This document shows positions 47,211 through 57,469 of a stretch of 64,000 bases of DNA, piece by piece. The stretch lies in contig VDMD01000024.1 in NCBI GenBank assembly GCA_007026445.1, forward strand, positions 248,001-312,000, given 5' to 3'. Numbering within the stretch: the stretch's first letter is position 1; each line of letters starts with the position of its first letter. A model generated the notes under the pieces. The model saw only the letters and a list, made by a program, of their open reading frames with translations, was not told where the DNA came from and did no database searches. The stretch is from Schizophyllum amplum. Lineage: Eukaryota; Basidiomycota; Agaricomycetes; Agaricales; Schizophyllaceae. A program made the position numbers and the translations under genes.

Positions 47211-49650
47211 CTACAGCCATATCCATACGATCCATCCCCCTAGCATTATTGCAGTCATCGGCACCAGCCCAATTTTCATCCGGGCGGCTCCGTTCGTCAC
47301 GCTTCCGCGCGACGTGCTGCCTAGTTGCCCGCGCTGCTTGCCCGTCATCCCGTTCGCTGTTGCTAGCACGCTCGGATCGACTGTCGCCGTGTTCAGTGTC
47401 TTTGTCTGTGCCGTCGTCGCGAAAGTCTTCGTGCTCTCTTCTCCTGAACCGCCCTCGTCGGTTAAAAACACGAGGGCGAAGCCAGGCGCGGGCACGGATA
47501 TGTTGCACGACTCGCCGTCGCAAGTCACTGTGTGCACGTCCAGGTCCCCGCGTAGCACGCCGTCTACCTCGAAAGTGTTGCCGAATGTCTGCAGACGTAG
47601 CACATTCAGTACATTAATAACGAACAAGCAGACTCTTGCTGACCTGCCCCGCGTAGGAGATGTCCGACACCGCTGCGACAGATGCGGCCGCCGACTCGAA
47701 GTACTTGACGCGCACGCTCCCGGGCAGCCCCGCTGCGCGGATTGTCACGGCGTAGTTGTGCGCGCCCGATGCGTCAGTCACATAGTTGAACAGCGCGACG
47801 CGTGCAAGGGCGCCATTTTCGTAGATAGCGTACTGCGGGGTCCAAATGCTGCCTTCGTTGCCGCCGACGTCCAGCACCTGCGCAGTACCCGAGGGCCCCA
47901 GAGCCTCGCCGAGAATGAGTGCGCTGTAGAAGATAGAGCCAATGGTAAACTCGGAGTACGCGCTGCGACTGCCGGGAGGTGCTAACAGGGCATCAATTTG
48001 CAGTCCGAGAACAGTAGAGAGAATGTACCGGTGAAGGGCTACGGTGAGATGTCAGCATGGAACTAAGAACCAGAGCTAGGTGGCACTCACGTTGTAGAAG
48101 ACGTTTTGACCGCCGACATGGAGCATGCCTTTTGTAGACGTTATAAACCGATCGCGCAAGCCAGACGAAGGCTGGACTTACCTCCTGAGAAATTGCTGTA
48201 CGCCAATTGTAAGCCGTAGTCGAGCGCCCATAGCGCCGCACCGTAGCTGTTGGAAATACCGGAGAAGCCACCTGAAAGATGAGCCCTTGCCTCTTCAAAG
48301 ACGAGTCCACGACTCACCGCAGCTAGCCGTGTTCGTTTCAAGCATGTAGAACGGTAGACCCAAACCAAGCGCAATTTGACTCGAGTTCAGGTATGGCTGA
48401 ATCAATGATACCGGCGCCGTGTGGTTCAAGAAGAGCGGAAACTCGTCCTGGTCGACTTTCGGGGAGCCGTTGGCGCCGTACATAGCGAAGCAGTTATTGT
48501 CCGGGTAGCTAGAGGCGTTTAGCAAGACAGTCGCGGGGATGCTGTAAGCGGCCCCTTACTGCTCAACGGCCAGTATTCCCAGACTCTCCCTGTGCCGGTC
48601 GATGAACCCCGTGTTCCAGACATCCTCCGGCACCCAGTCGCCTGTAGCCACGCTTGGCCCGATGAGGAAGTCTTGCACGCGGATGTCCGCGGCTGCCAGA
48701 GCAGACGCGCAAGACCCAAATTCGTCGGAATACGTAGCGGGGCTGTATCCGTTGTCGCGGTGGCCGTGGCTACAGTAACCGTAAGCAGGGCTGCGGTGTA
48801 GATCAAACAAGAGTTACTACACACGCCGCGTATAGATCCGGCTCGTTTCCAATTTGCAATGCAATGAGCTTGTCCTGCAGAATCTGCGTCCCGTACTGCG
48901 CGATCTCGAGGCGCCAGTTGGTATCGTTGAAAGGAACGCCTACCACAGGTCAAATTCATGCCACAGATACGAACAGGACACGTACCGAGAATCCAGTGCA
49001 AGTCCACTAACGAGGACACGTTGGACATGAGGTAGAACATGTCCATGGTATATATGACAGCGGGAGTCTCGGTCTTGGGGAACCGTAAGTACCACTTGCC
49101 TTGTCAAGAAGCGATACATACCGGATTTCGCGAGTCTGCCTTCTGCTTCGAAACCGCCTTCCCGCCATCCAGCTCGTCGACCATAAAAGCAAACTCCTGC
49201 GTGTTGCCTCCCAACCGGATGCGAACCGGCCCGCCACGGTCGACCAGGTTTTGCATAAGATTCAGGAAAGGCGGCTGCAGGTGAGTCGAATTACGCCCGA
49301 CTTGCGGAAGAATGGCATTAGATCTTGGCGCATATCCCCGGGCATGAATTTTACTCACTGACTTGGTTCATAACGGACATTTCGATGGAAAAGCCCCATA
49401 GATTACCGTAAGTTTGCGCAATACCTAGCCCAGTGACGGTGTCGTTCGAAGGCTGCAGCTCGATAGTAAAATCATTAGTCGGGGTATCTGGGGGCGATGG
49501 AGCTTCGAGGGTTGAGGTATTATAGGCCGCGTACGTCGTTGCCGTGGCTGCTGGTGCGTCCGTTGCCGAGTAAGGCTGCTGGCCGTAAACGGTGACTGCT
49601 CGAGCGCATTCGAGAGCACACAAAATCAAGTAAAGAGCGAGTGACCACAT
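47211..49650 (-). CDS. Glycoside hydrolase family 79-like protein, membrane anchored
   Basis: Starts MWSLALYLILCALECARAVT (ATG 49650), a signal peptide. Then comes a Ser/Thr/Pro linker and the GH79 N-terminal region NDFTIELQPSNDTVTG...YGNLWGFSIEMSVMNQ. The (beta/alpha)8 part includes GGPVRIRLGGNTQEFAFM, VIYTMDMFYLMSNVSSLV, the acid/base segment ALQIGNEPDLYA and the nucleophile segment PFYMLETNTASCGG. The beta-sandwich C-terminal domain follows (LDVGGNEGSIW, VRVKYFESAAASV). The extreme C-terminus is a Ser/Thr-rich stretch and a hydrophobic tail GLVPMTAIMLGGWIVWIWL, a likely GPI or TM anchor. Around ten introns are present. The family cleaves glucuronides from arabinogalactan or proteoglycan side chains; a cell-surface location is inferred. 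Confidence 0.85.
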
Positions 49651-49943
49651 ATTGGGCCAACGGTCCCGGCCAGACCCAGTAGGCGCTACGTTAGCCAGTT
49701 AACGAGCAAGACGATTGGCGGTTCGGGAGAAAGGAAAAAGTCCAACTACTACTAGGAAACGAGCATGATTGGGCACGTGCTCGGCCCGGTTTTCCCTGGC
49801 CATCATTCGTGTCTGCCATCTCAACTGAACTTCAACGTTCGTCTTCGTTTTCATCCTGAAGCCTCAGGACTCGGGTCGAGCACGCGGCTCACAACTGGCC
49901 TGCTCAAGGCCTGCGCTGGGCATTCCTCCGATATCTCGGACGT
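49651..49943. promoter_or_regulatory. Bidirectional promoter between GH79 and SUS1
   Basis: 293 bp separate the two divergent start codons. No clear TATA box on either strand. Confidence 0.4.
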
Positions 49944-50343
49944 ATGCCTCCCCGGGCGGCGGCTCCGTCGAATGGCCGCCCATACATGTTGAACGGTACC
50001 TCCAAGGCGCCCCCCGACGCCGTCGAGCAGGAACTCCTTCGACGTCTGCTCGCTTCGCCTGAATGGGTCCGCATCCGCGCGACTTTACACGCGCGGCTGA
50101 ACGAGGCGGGCTGGGTCGATGACCTCTACATCCGCGCGAGCTCGCGGACAGCGAACTCCCTGACGGCCGTCACGGTGCAGGACCTAATAGATGTCCTTGG
50201 GCCGCACGCGCATGGTGATTGCAGACCTGTCTGTGTGAATATTGGTTGACGAGTTGAGTCTTGCAGCTGCAGTGCCGGTGGCAGTCAAGCAGGAGATCAT
50301 GGGCATGATCAGAGCCTTCCTCGATCGCCAAGTCGCTTCATAG
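49944..50343 (+). CDS. SUS1: Sus1/ENY2, SAGA deubiquitinase and TREX-2 mRNA-export subunit
   Basis: Two exons, 49944-50214 and 50267-50343, give about 115 aa. The ENY2 core is recognisable: LRRLLASPEWVRIRATLHAR, LNEAGWVDDLY, VTVQDLIDVLGPHAHAAVPV and AVKQEIMGMIRAFLDRQVAS. The GWVDD turn and the final VKxEIxxxIRxFL helix match the family. Sus1 is a small all-helical protein that wraps around Sgf11/Sgf73 and Sac3 in the nucleus, linking histone H2B deubiquitination with mRNA export. A later in-frame ATG at 49986 may be the true start, trimming a disordered 14-residue leader. Confidence 0.8.
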
Positions 50344-50839
50344 CACATACCCCTTGCCACACTACGGCCTACTTCATTATATGGTGCTATACCCGGCCAG
50401 ATATGAACTCTACTCCCCTCCGCAGAACGTATCGCGACACTCGAGGAACACGGCACCTTCGATCGACTCTCAACGCTATGAACTACCATGCAGGGTCGGA
50501 TCATCCCACCATACGCTCCCGCTGGACGCCGCCTCTCATCCTTCTTCTCGAAGGCGCTGCACCTGCTCCAAGAGCCTATACCTACTGCGCTGTAAAGGGT
50601 CATGACGCCCCGACCTCACTCACCATGGTCACCAAACGGATTGACGCACAGCCCGGAGGCCGAGTATCGCCCTCATGTGCGGCATAATAGAGGTATCGAA
50701 TGTGCATCAACTTGGAAGGAGGGAGAGGCGATGGTCGCGCAGGTGCTGATTGTCCTCCTTGTGTCCTCCATTGCTCGGCCTCAGCCATCCTACTTGTTCT
50801 ACGACCATCTCACCATCTTATCAATGCATGTTGTTGACG
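50344..50839. other. Intergenic between convergent SUS1 and Dabb gene
   Basis: 496 bp with no convincing gene; it should hold both 3' ends. Confidence 0.45.
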
Positions 50840-51579
50840 TCAGACTCCGTACACCACACTCGTCGCACAGACCAGGCGCAGACCATCGAGCTCGATTCGC
50901 AGCAAAGAGTAGGTGCGTTCATCGTCTTTGTACTGACATACAAGACATGATCGCAATAGTTCCCTTCAAGCAAAGACATGGTCGTCGAACGTCAATGCGA
51001 TCGCATCGGCAAGTAGTGGTCGGAAGGATCCCTGTGTGCCACATATTCAGTCTACGCACCACCAACGACGAACAAGTACCCACCGCAAATTTCTGGTGCG
51101 TCGGGTCCTTGAGAAGGAAATACTGGAGATCGTCGGTGTTCTGTGAAGGTACGGTCAATATCGGCTGGGACTAGCCCGTAGGCAGGGCTCGCGGGCATCG
51201 TTTATACTCATTCCTGCCTGTAGGAAGGAGCCACCAACTCACCTCGAACTCAAAGACGAACGTCCACTCCCACTCCTTCGCCAGCTTGCCGAGCAAACCC
51301 TCCGTAATCTGGGCGAAGCGTCAGCATGTTTCTACTCACCTTGGTTTGCAGTCTCCTGTCATTCACCTGCTTTCCGCCCCTTACAGAGAGCATGTAGGAT
51401 ACGCCATCAGCCTTCTTGCACGAGTTCTGAAACCAGCGAGTCAGCTCATAGCCTAATCGAGCGAGGCATCAACGAATAACTCTCACCTTCATCTCGAATA
51501 CGCCCTCAAACAGACTACGTGCGGCCAACAAGTCGGTGTCGTCCTTGAGCTTGAACGTGATGACGTGCGTGGCGGGCAT
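50840..51579 (-). CDS. Stress-responsive A/B-barrel (Dabb) domain protein
   Basis: The first exon starts at ATG 51579: MPATHVITFKLKDDTDLLAA...LFEGVFEMK. Small exons follow: NSCKKADGVSYMLSVRGGK, ITEGLLGKLAKEWEWTFVFE and NTDDLQYFLLKDPTHQKFA. The His-Val start, FxLK strand, WTFVFEF strand and YFLxDPxHQxF helix match the dimeric alpha+beta barrel of small fungal and plant Dabb proteins (about 110-130 aa). The last exon is uncertain; ELDGLRLVCATSVVYGV with a stop at 50840-50842 fits the expected position of the LDGL strand. The biological role of fungal members is poorly known. Confidence 0.68.
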
Positions 51580-52472
51580 GACTATGGATGGCTTGATTTC
51601 CGGATGGGAGTGGTGTTGTGTCGGAGAGGTTGAACGAGCGTGGGCTATGTTTGACTCAAACCGAAGATGACTGAGTCTGCGACAGGTGGGGAGCTCACAC
51701 TGGTACTGGTCTCTCTTTCATGCACATTGGGCCTCATATACGCTCCCCCTCGACCCACATTCGACCACAGCTGAGCAAGCCAAGTGATGGCTGCCGCAAT
51801 TGGCCAATGCCCCTATCTGCTATATTCCGTCGGGGCGGAAATTACCTCTGCCGCATTTTATGGCCATTGTTCATTGGGGAGACTCCTTCTTCTGCCTCTA
51901 TCTTCAACGTATATTACAGCGAACGAACCGAATGTGGTACCATGATCCTTGCGACGCCTTGCCACCGGGATTCGTGCGCCAGGCTCTCGATGTTGGTCTG
52001 CATAGCTAGAGAAGAAGAGCCATTACAGTAAATAGAATAGGAAGTGCTTCAATAGCCTTCATCTGGGAAAAATACCGTATAGTAATACAACTGTGTCAGA
52101 CTCGCGACCACCGTAGAGCGACCGAGGATACAAGGTTGATCTTCGAAAATTCTAGAAAGGCAACTCTTGTACTCCGTGCCAGCCTCCCTCATGAGCGGGT
52201 CACTGGCACTGATCACCATCCGTAGCGCAGCACGTACATTTTCTATGATAACCAGAACACAAAGGCAGTTGACTCTCCGAGCAGGGCAACTCGAAATAAG
52301 TAACCGGTAGCCCGCGGTACTCGACGTGTGACATCCAGAAGTTCGGAGTCTTCCCCTCCGTCAACATCACATCCGGAGCCCGATTTACGTAGCGATCGCT
52401 TGTTTCCCCCTCCCATCATCGCGCCAAGCGACACGAAGCGACACGAAGCACGGCCAACCGACACGACAGCCC
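51580..52472. other. Intergenic, divergent promoters of Dabb and SFT2 genes
   Basis: 893 bp without recognisable coding exons. Contains the duplicated word CGACACGAAG at 52428-52450 just upstream of SFT2. Confidence 0.45.
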
Positions 52473-53494
52473 ATGGCGCCCTCAACCGAACAGAACTTCC
52501 GCGCCAACCTCTCCCAATTTCGCTGGGCGCGCGGCGCCGCCGACGACTCGCAGCCCATTGCGGACCAGCAGGCGACGGGGAACCCCTTCGCGCGCTTCTA
52601 TCAGACTATAGCCAGCGACTACATCCCGCTGCGCTCGAGCGAACGCTCCAACGAGGATGAGGCGTGGTTTGCGCTGTCACGATGGGAGAGGTGCGTTAGA
52701 CGCTTCTGTGCGTGGGGACGTAGTTGACGCGGGACGCGCAGATTACTAGGATTCGGCGGCTGCCTCGCTGGTGCAGCGGTGTGCTTCTTCGTGGCGTTTA
52801 TGACGCTGCCATTGCTGGCTGTCAGGTGCGTGCTGTGGTTTAGCAAGGGATAGCAGATCGCTGATGGCGCGTTGCAGGCCAGCGAAGTTCGCGCTTGCAT
52901 TCAGGTAGGATGATGAACTGTCAAGCTGAAGGGCCACAAGCTCACGTTGTACCCCATCACAGCCTGGGTAGCGTACTTGTTATGTTAGGGTGCGTCTTGA
53001 AGCTCTGGACATCCGTGACAAGTGCTAACGAAAGCCCTGGCAGGTTCTCCGTCCTCATTGGCCCTATAAATCACATCAAGCACCTCGTATCAGCAGAGCG
53101 ACTGCCATTCTCCCTCGTCTACTTTGGTAGCTTGGGGTTGACACTGTACTTCTCTTTGGGGGTGAGTGCGCTTTCACTTGCTCCCCTTGCATTCCTCTTC
53201 TCGACACCAGCGCAATTCCACGCACGCCCATGATCAATTTGCGTCCCCCTTTCCCTACTCGTACCAACGAACATTGCGGTCGACATCACTTGTCTTCCTG
53301 AATCCACTTTGGTTCAGATATAGAACTCATAGTCTATGCAGAGACACTCCTACATTGGCTCACTCATCGCCGCCATCGTCCAAGTCGTCGCGCTGGTCTC
53401 GTACGTCTTGGCCTACTTCCCCGGTGGGACGCAAACGCTTCGGATGGGTGGCCAGCTAGCGCTGCGCGGAGCAGGGAGCTTGCTGCCGCGGTGA
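52473..53494 (+). CDS. SFT2: Sft2-family vesicle transport protein (retrograde traffic to Golgi)
   Basis: Starts MAPSTEQNFRANLSQFRWAR with a long cytosolic N-terminus. Small exons carry four membrane helices of the Got1/Sft2 family: RLLGFGGCLAGAAVCFFVAF, then PAKFALAF, LGSVLVMLG and FSVLIGPINHIKHLVSAERL. The last exons hold VYFGSLGLTLYFSLG and HSYIGSLIAAIVQVVALVSY. It ends YFPGGTQTLRMGGQLALRGA...LLPR (stop 53492-53494). The NPF-like and FGG/GPxNHxKH motifs fit Sft2, an integral Golgi protein that assists fusion of endosome-derived vesicles with the Golgi. The penultimate intron is long (about 53162-53341). Confidence 0.87.
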
Positions 53495-53923
53495 TGGACG
53501 TCTACTGTGACGATGCCTCTTTCTCGACGAATAGTTGTCCTATACGACCTCGCTTATGCCCTCGGGAAACTGTGATTCTCCCAACTCAGACGGAGGTCCC
53601 CTGCTGGCGGTTGCTTCTTTGTGTACTTCATTCCGCTGGTCGTGTACGCGAGGAATTAGGACAAGCGGGATGGCATTGCTTTACTTACGTAACCTTATTC
53701 TATGATCAATATTCCTGGTCTCTGGTGGATCCACAATATACCATACAGTATACCACTAGCGGAGCTCTATCGATGTTTACGAAAGTTGGGAACGCTCCGT
53801 TGAAATCTCGACTTGAACTTCGCGCATGAACTCAGCGGGCCGTATCCCCGGAAGAGTGAAGTGTTGATGTTTGTTTGCCTACATTTATGACCAACGGTTG
53901 AAATCCCAACTTGGAATATTCGT
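53495..53923. other. 3' flank of SFT2 / original upstream region of the APH gene
   Basis: 429 bp with no gene. Before the 2.5-kb insertion at 53933 this DNA would have been contiguous with the sequence at 56481, immediately upstream of the APH-like gene. Confidence 0.5.
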
Positions 53924-53932
53924 GTCATCACC
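53924..53932. repeat. Left 9-bp target-site duplication of the helicase/DUF6589 element
   Basis: GTCATCACC, repeated at 56472-56480. Because the terminus is part of a CTAG palindrome, the boundary could be placed one base either way. Confidence 0.85.
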
Positions 53933-54122
53933 TAGTCTCGTGCCCATCCGTTCGCACCGCCACTGCACCCACAAGGATCCACCGCATAGCGTGGCACACG
54001 TTTTTCGGTATTCGGGCGGTATTGAAAAGTGAAGAGCAGTGAGCGGAGCGAACGTCTGGCGCATTCGGCGCGGGTTAGCTAGGATAACGTCATGGATGAA
54101 ATTTAAATTGCCAGGGACGCTC
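53933..54122 (+). repeat. Left 190-bp terminal inverted repeat
   Basis: I compared it by eye base by base with the reverse complement of 56282-56471 and saw no mismatch. Sequence similarity ends abruptly after ...GGGACGCTCT. Confidence 0.88.
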
Positions 54123-54250
54123 TCGCGTGCCGGTCGCGACGCGACCATTGTTCTCCTCCAGTGTCTTTCTAGCTTGCTATACAGCTGTGGGCGTCCGTCC
54201 CGCTGTCTTTCCTTCCTTATTATTTATTCACGTGATCTTGACACCCCGTG

Positions 54251-55295
54251 ATGTCAACATCAGCGCAGTCGCTTGCGGCTTCCCACCACGAAGTCAACAA
54301 AGTGCGCTCAGCCGCCAACCTTCAAGACGCGCGCGACCGCGCATTCAGAAAGCGCGGGTACAACTACGAAGCGACTCGTAGCGACCTCTCTAGCGCATTC
54401 CGATCGACATGGGGCTATGAGCCGCGCGAATGGCAGCTGGATATCACGGAAGCGCTGCTGCTCGGCCTCGATAGCGTCCTGATCGCGGGCACAGGCGCTG
54501 GCAAGACCATGCCATTCATGCTTCCCCTCAAGTACGACGAGCAAAGGACTATCCTGGTCATCTCGCCTCTGAAGATCTTGCAGGAGGATCAGGTGCATGA
54601 CACTCTGCCTTTGCTGTCGTTTCCTTGCACGCTGACCGTGTTCAAAGGCTCATCGCTTCACTGTGGCGGGAATTCCTGCGGTCGCAGTCAATGGGGATAC
54701 ATGGGCGACGGTTGAATCGGTGCGTACACATGCTTAGCAACTACGCTTGAGTACTGACCGAACCCAGGACCTGAACGCGCACAAGTACCGCGCGATCTTG
54801 ACCTCTCCGGAGATGTGCCTGGAGTTTCCGGCCTTTCGTCAATACCTTTCGACACCAGAGTTCCAGAGACATCTCACAACAGTCGCGGTCGATGAGGCGC
54901 ACTGTATTGGGCAGTGGGGCGGCGACTTCAGGAAACACTACGCCATGCTACACAAACTCCGCGCGTTATTCCCTTCCACCATCCCCTTCTTAGCTGCAAC
55001 AGCTACCCTACCTCCTGCGGCTCGGGACGACGTCTGCGCGGAACTGAACATCAATCTGCACGACTCATACTTCGTCAACCTCGGCAACGATCGCCCGAAT
55101 ATTACGCAAGAAGTTCGCTTCGTCGAGAGTGCGCACGACTACGCCGCGCTCGCGGAGCTACTGCCAACCAACGCGCGGACTGCGAAAGACATACCCAAGA
55201 CACTCATTTTCGTGAATTCCCGCCTGGGTACGCAGGAAGCATGTCGCGAGATCCGCAAGCTGTTTCCGCGTTCCCCGTCCATTTGTGACTCATGA
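54251..55295 (+). pseudogene. 5' half of a RecQ-type DNA helicase (element-borne, truncated)
   Basis: Begins MSTSAQSLAASHHEVNKVRS. Motif 0/I region WGYEPREWQLDITEALLLG and Walker A AGTGAGKT are intact. Ia is ILVISPLKILQEDQ, and a short intron leads to AGIPAVAVNGDTWATVE. A second intron leads to HKYRAILTSPEMCLEF, the DEAH box VDEAHCIGQWGGDFRK and motif III FLAATATLPP. The start of the second RecA-like lobe follows (KTLIFVNSRLGTQEACREI). The frame then runs into foreign sequence at about 55275 and stops after about ten codons. Motifs V-VI and any RQC region are missing, so it cannot be a complete helicase. Confidence 0.8.
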
Positions 55296-56161
55296 CGAGG
55301 CCCGACGCATGGAGAGTATCGAATGCTTTCGCGGATAAGCCTTTGAACTTGACGTATATGCTGAGTGCCTTTTGATATCGGCCACAGTTCTTGTTCCGTG
55401 TGTAACAGAGCATACTAATGACCGTGAATACGACCTGCACGCGTCCGATTCCATGAGCGAATGTTATATGTCGTAGCGGTATGGCAACATACCTTGTCAG
55501 GATTTTTTCTTGTATTATGCACTTCCTGTCGTGCACTGTATCCCAACTGTCGCAGAAGACTCCATGCCTGCGGAGCGATATGTTGCACTCGCGGAATAAG
55601 TTCCGAAAAGCGCATAGAAGTCAGCTCCTCTGCAGACAGCTCGCGGTTTGCAGGAGACCGGAGCACTTTGGACGAGACGCTCGCTAGTTCTTGAGTGAGT
55701 TGCTCCAGGACTATGGCGAAAGCAGCCTCTTTGACAGCTGTGGCGCCTCCTTCCGGTTGCGTGCCCTTCCTGACGCGCGGCGGATCAGCCCACCTCTGCA
55801 GCATCGTCGGAAGGTCACTGTGCATGAAAGCACGACGAACACCTCGGACGCGAGGGTCGCTTGTACACGCGCGATTGCCACAGGTGACGAGATCGACGAG
55901 CTCGGCTAGGCTGAATCCTTCGTTCTCGATGGCTGCGAGAGCACGCTTCACGCGGCCAACAAGTAGGGCATCGAATGCGGAGGGCAGCGTATCCTCATCG
56001 CCCCAAGCGTCATCCTTGTTCGACAACGATGGGTGGCGTGCCGCCTCCGCCGCCGCATTGAGTTCTGAATCAGAGCCTGAGGATTCCGTGGGTGAAGAGA
56101 GGTGATATGACATTTCAGAGTCTGTAGAGCTAGTAGCGTTGTCACGTTCATGGTCATTCAT
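55275..56161 (-). pseudogene. 5' half of a DUF6589-type gene (element-borne, truncated)
   Basis: Starts MNDHERDNATSSTDSEMSYH (ATG 56161). A longer in-frame extension into the inverted repeat up to 56365 is open. It contains a Ser-rich leader, then a helical segment FDALLVGRVKRALAAIENEG, FSLAELVDLVTCGNRACTSD and RAFMHSDLPTMLQRWADPPR. After one intron it continues VVFTVISMLCYTRNKNCGRY and QKALSIYVKFKGLSAKAFDT, and it is cut at GLVMSHKWT. This order matches what I remember of the N-terminal part of fungal DUF6589 proteins. The conserved C-terminal body is absent. A transposase or accessory role is only an inference. Confidence 0.65.
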
Positions 56162-56281
56162 GAGGACGACGCGACGCGATGATATTGGCGACGACGAAGA
56201 GATGTAGAAGACAGATAGGCGCGCAGGATCACTCGCGAGATCAGGCCACGCGCGAACGCAACAGGCAAAGAACGCGGTCCA

Positions 56282-56471
56282 GAGCGTCCCTGGCAATTTA
56301 AATTTCATCCATGACGTTATCCTAGCTAACCCGCGCCGAATGCGCCAGACGTTCGCTCCGCTCACTGCTCTTCACTTTTCAATACCGCCCGAATACCGAA
56401 AAACGTGTGCCACGCTATGCGGTGGATCCTTGTGGGTGCAGTGGCGGTGCGAACGGATGGGCACGAGACTA
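56282..56471 (-). repeat. Right 190-bp terminal inverted repeat
   Basis: Inverted partner of 53933-54122. It ends 38 bp before the ATG of the APH-like gene, so it may now act as that gene's 5' flank. Confidence 0.88.
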
Positions 56472-56480
56472 GTCATCACC
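56472..56480. repeat. Right 9-bp target-site duplication of the helicase/DUF6589 element
   Basis: GTCATCACC, identical to 53924-53932. Confidence 0.85.
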
Positions 56481-56509
56481 AGCACAGGTTCACGGCGTAG
56501 AGGGCCAAG

Positions 56510-57310
56510 ATGCTCCTCGCCTTCCTCTGCGAAGCTTATATCTTCGTCCGAGGATGCTTCGAAAAGCGCTTCGGCCGACTCATGCTCATCCCTCTTGGCT
56601 TCGTGCTCAAAATTGGCGACGCCAGCGTTGGCGCTGAAGCAGACACGCTTCGCTTCATTCGGGAATACACCTCCATTCCGGTACCACGCGTCTACGCCGC
56701 GGACCGTGCCTTCGGGCGCACATATTGTCTTATGGAAGAAGTGAAGGGCGCCGAGGAGCTTCACTTCGTATGGCGCGAGCTGTCTGCGAAGCATCGCGGT
56801 CTCGTACTGGACCAGCTCCGCGATGTCATTCGCCAGCTGCGAAGCCTGCGACCACCGCCCTGCGTTCTGTCTGGCGCTATCTGCTCGCTCTACAACGAGG
56901 CCACGAGGGATAGCCGTATTGCCTCAGCGCCGCCCCTTGGACCCTTTCCCAACGAAGCTGCATTCAACGACCGCCTTATAAAGGCTTCGGAATTATTCCT
57001 GGGCGACGACATACTATCTGACATTCGCCCTCGGATGCGCGAGGATCACCGCATCGTCTTCACGCATGGTGACCTAGCACCGCGCAATATCATGGTTCGA
57101 GGCCACCGGATCGTCGCAATCCTTGACTGGGAGGAGTCGGGCTGGTATCCGGAGCACTGGGAGCTTGTCAAGGCGCTGTGGTATCCCGGACTTCCGGATG
57201 GCAAAGACCCGGAATGGAATGAGGGGATGAAGGACATCGTGGGGCGCGAGTACGAGAAGGACTACGACACTGATCACGAATTATCAGGGCGTATGGTTGG
57301 GGCATTTTAG
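56510..57310 (+). CDS. Aminoglycoside phosphotransferase (APH)-like kinase
   Basis: A single-exon 266-aa kinase-like protein. The N-lobe has IPLGFVLKIGDASVGAEADT with the ATP-binding lysine, followed by FIREYTSIPVPRVYAADRAF and the hinge YCLMEEVKGAEEL. The catalytic loop FTHGDLAPRNIMVRGHRIVA and the metal-binding DWEESGWYPEHWELVKAL are intact. The C-terminus is DHELSGRMVGAF. The fold phosphorylates small molecules; large families of these occur in Agaricomycetes without known substrates, so no drug-resistance role should be assumed. The start codon lies only 38 bp from the recent transposon end, so its promoter has probably been displaced. A decayed copy lies at 58742-59300. Confidence 0.85.
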   Translation: MLLAFLCEAYIFVRGCFEKRFGRLMLIPLGFVLKIGDASVGAEADTLRFIREYTSIPVPRVYAADRAFGRTYCLMEEVKGAEELHFVWRELSAKHRGLVLDQLRDVIRQLRSLRPPPCVLSGAICSLYNEATRDSRIASAPPLGPFPNEAAFNDRLIKASELFLGDDILSDIRPRMREDHRIVFTHGDLAPRNIMVRGHRIVAILDWEESGWYPEHWELVKALWYPGLPDGKDPEWNEGMKDIVGREYEKDYDTDHELSGRMVGAF

Positions 57311-57469
57311 GCTTTTTTTAGCTGCACATATCGCTGTAGAGTAAACCTACTTGTATACCAAAGACAGACAGACGCGAGAACATAGGATATGCATTGTTAG
57401 GGTTCGCTATATAGCATGCTGATTGACCTGCGACAAAGAGATTGTGGCACCATAGCAGCCGTACCCTAA

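Larger units (their letters stand above)
53933..56471. mobile_element. Recent 2.5-kb insertion: internally deleted helicase/DUF6589 element
   Basis: Perfect-looking terminal inverted repeats of about 190 bp begin TAGTCTCGTGCCC at 53933 and, inverted, at 56471. The 9-bp word GTCATCACC occurs directly outside both ends (53924-53932 and 56472-56480). Inside, a RecQ-type helicase gene runs rightward from the left repeat and a DUF6589-type gene runs leftward from the right repeat. Both lose their 3' halves and meet at about 55275. I read this as a deletion derivative of a larger two-gene element. The superfamily is uncertain: 9-bp duplications suggest Mutator-like insertion, but no MULE transposase is present. 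Confidence 0.85.

Noticed and set aside
53933..56471. Helitron, because a helicase is present
   Set aside because: The helicase has RecQ-type motifs rather than Pif1, there is no Rep domain, and long inverted repeats with target duplication are not Helitron features.
56510..57310. Antibiotic-resistance gene of bacterial origin
   Set aside because: APH-like kinases are a large native family in Agaricomycetes; codon use and the decayed neighbouring copy fit a resident gene.
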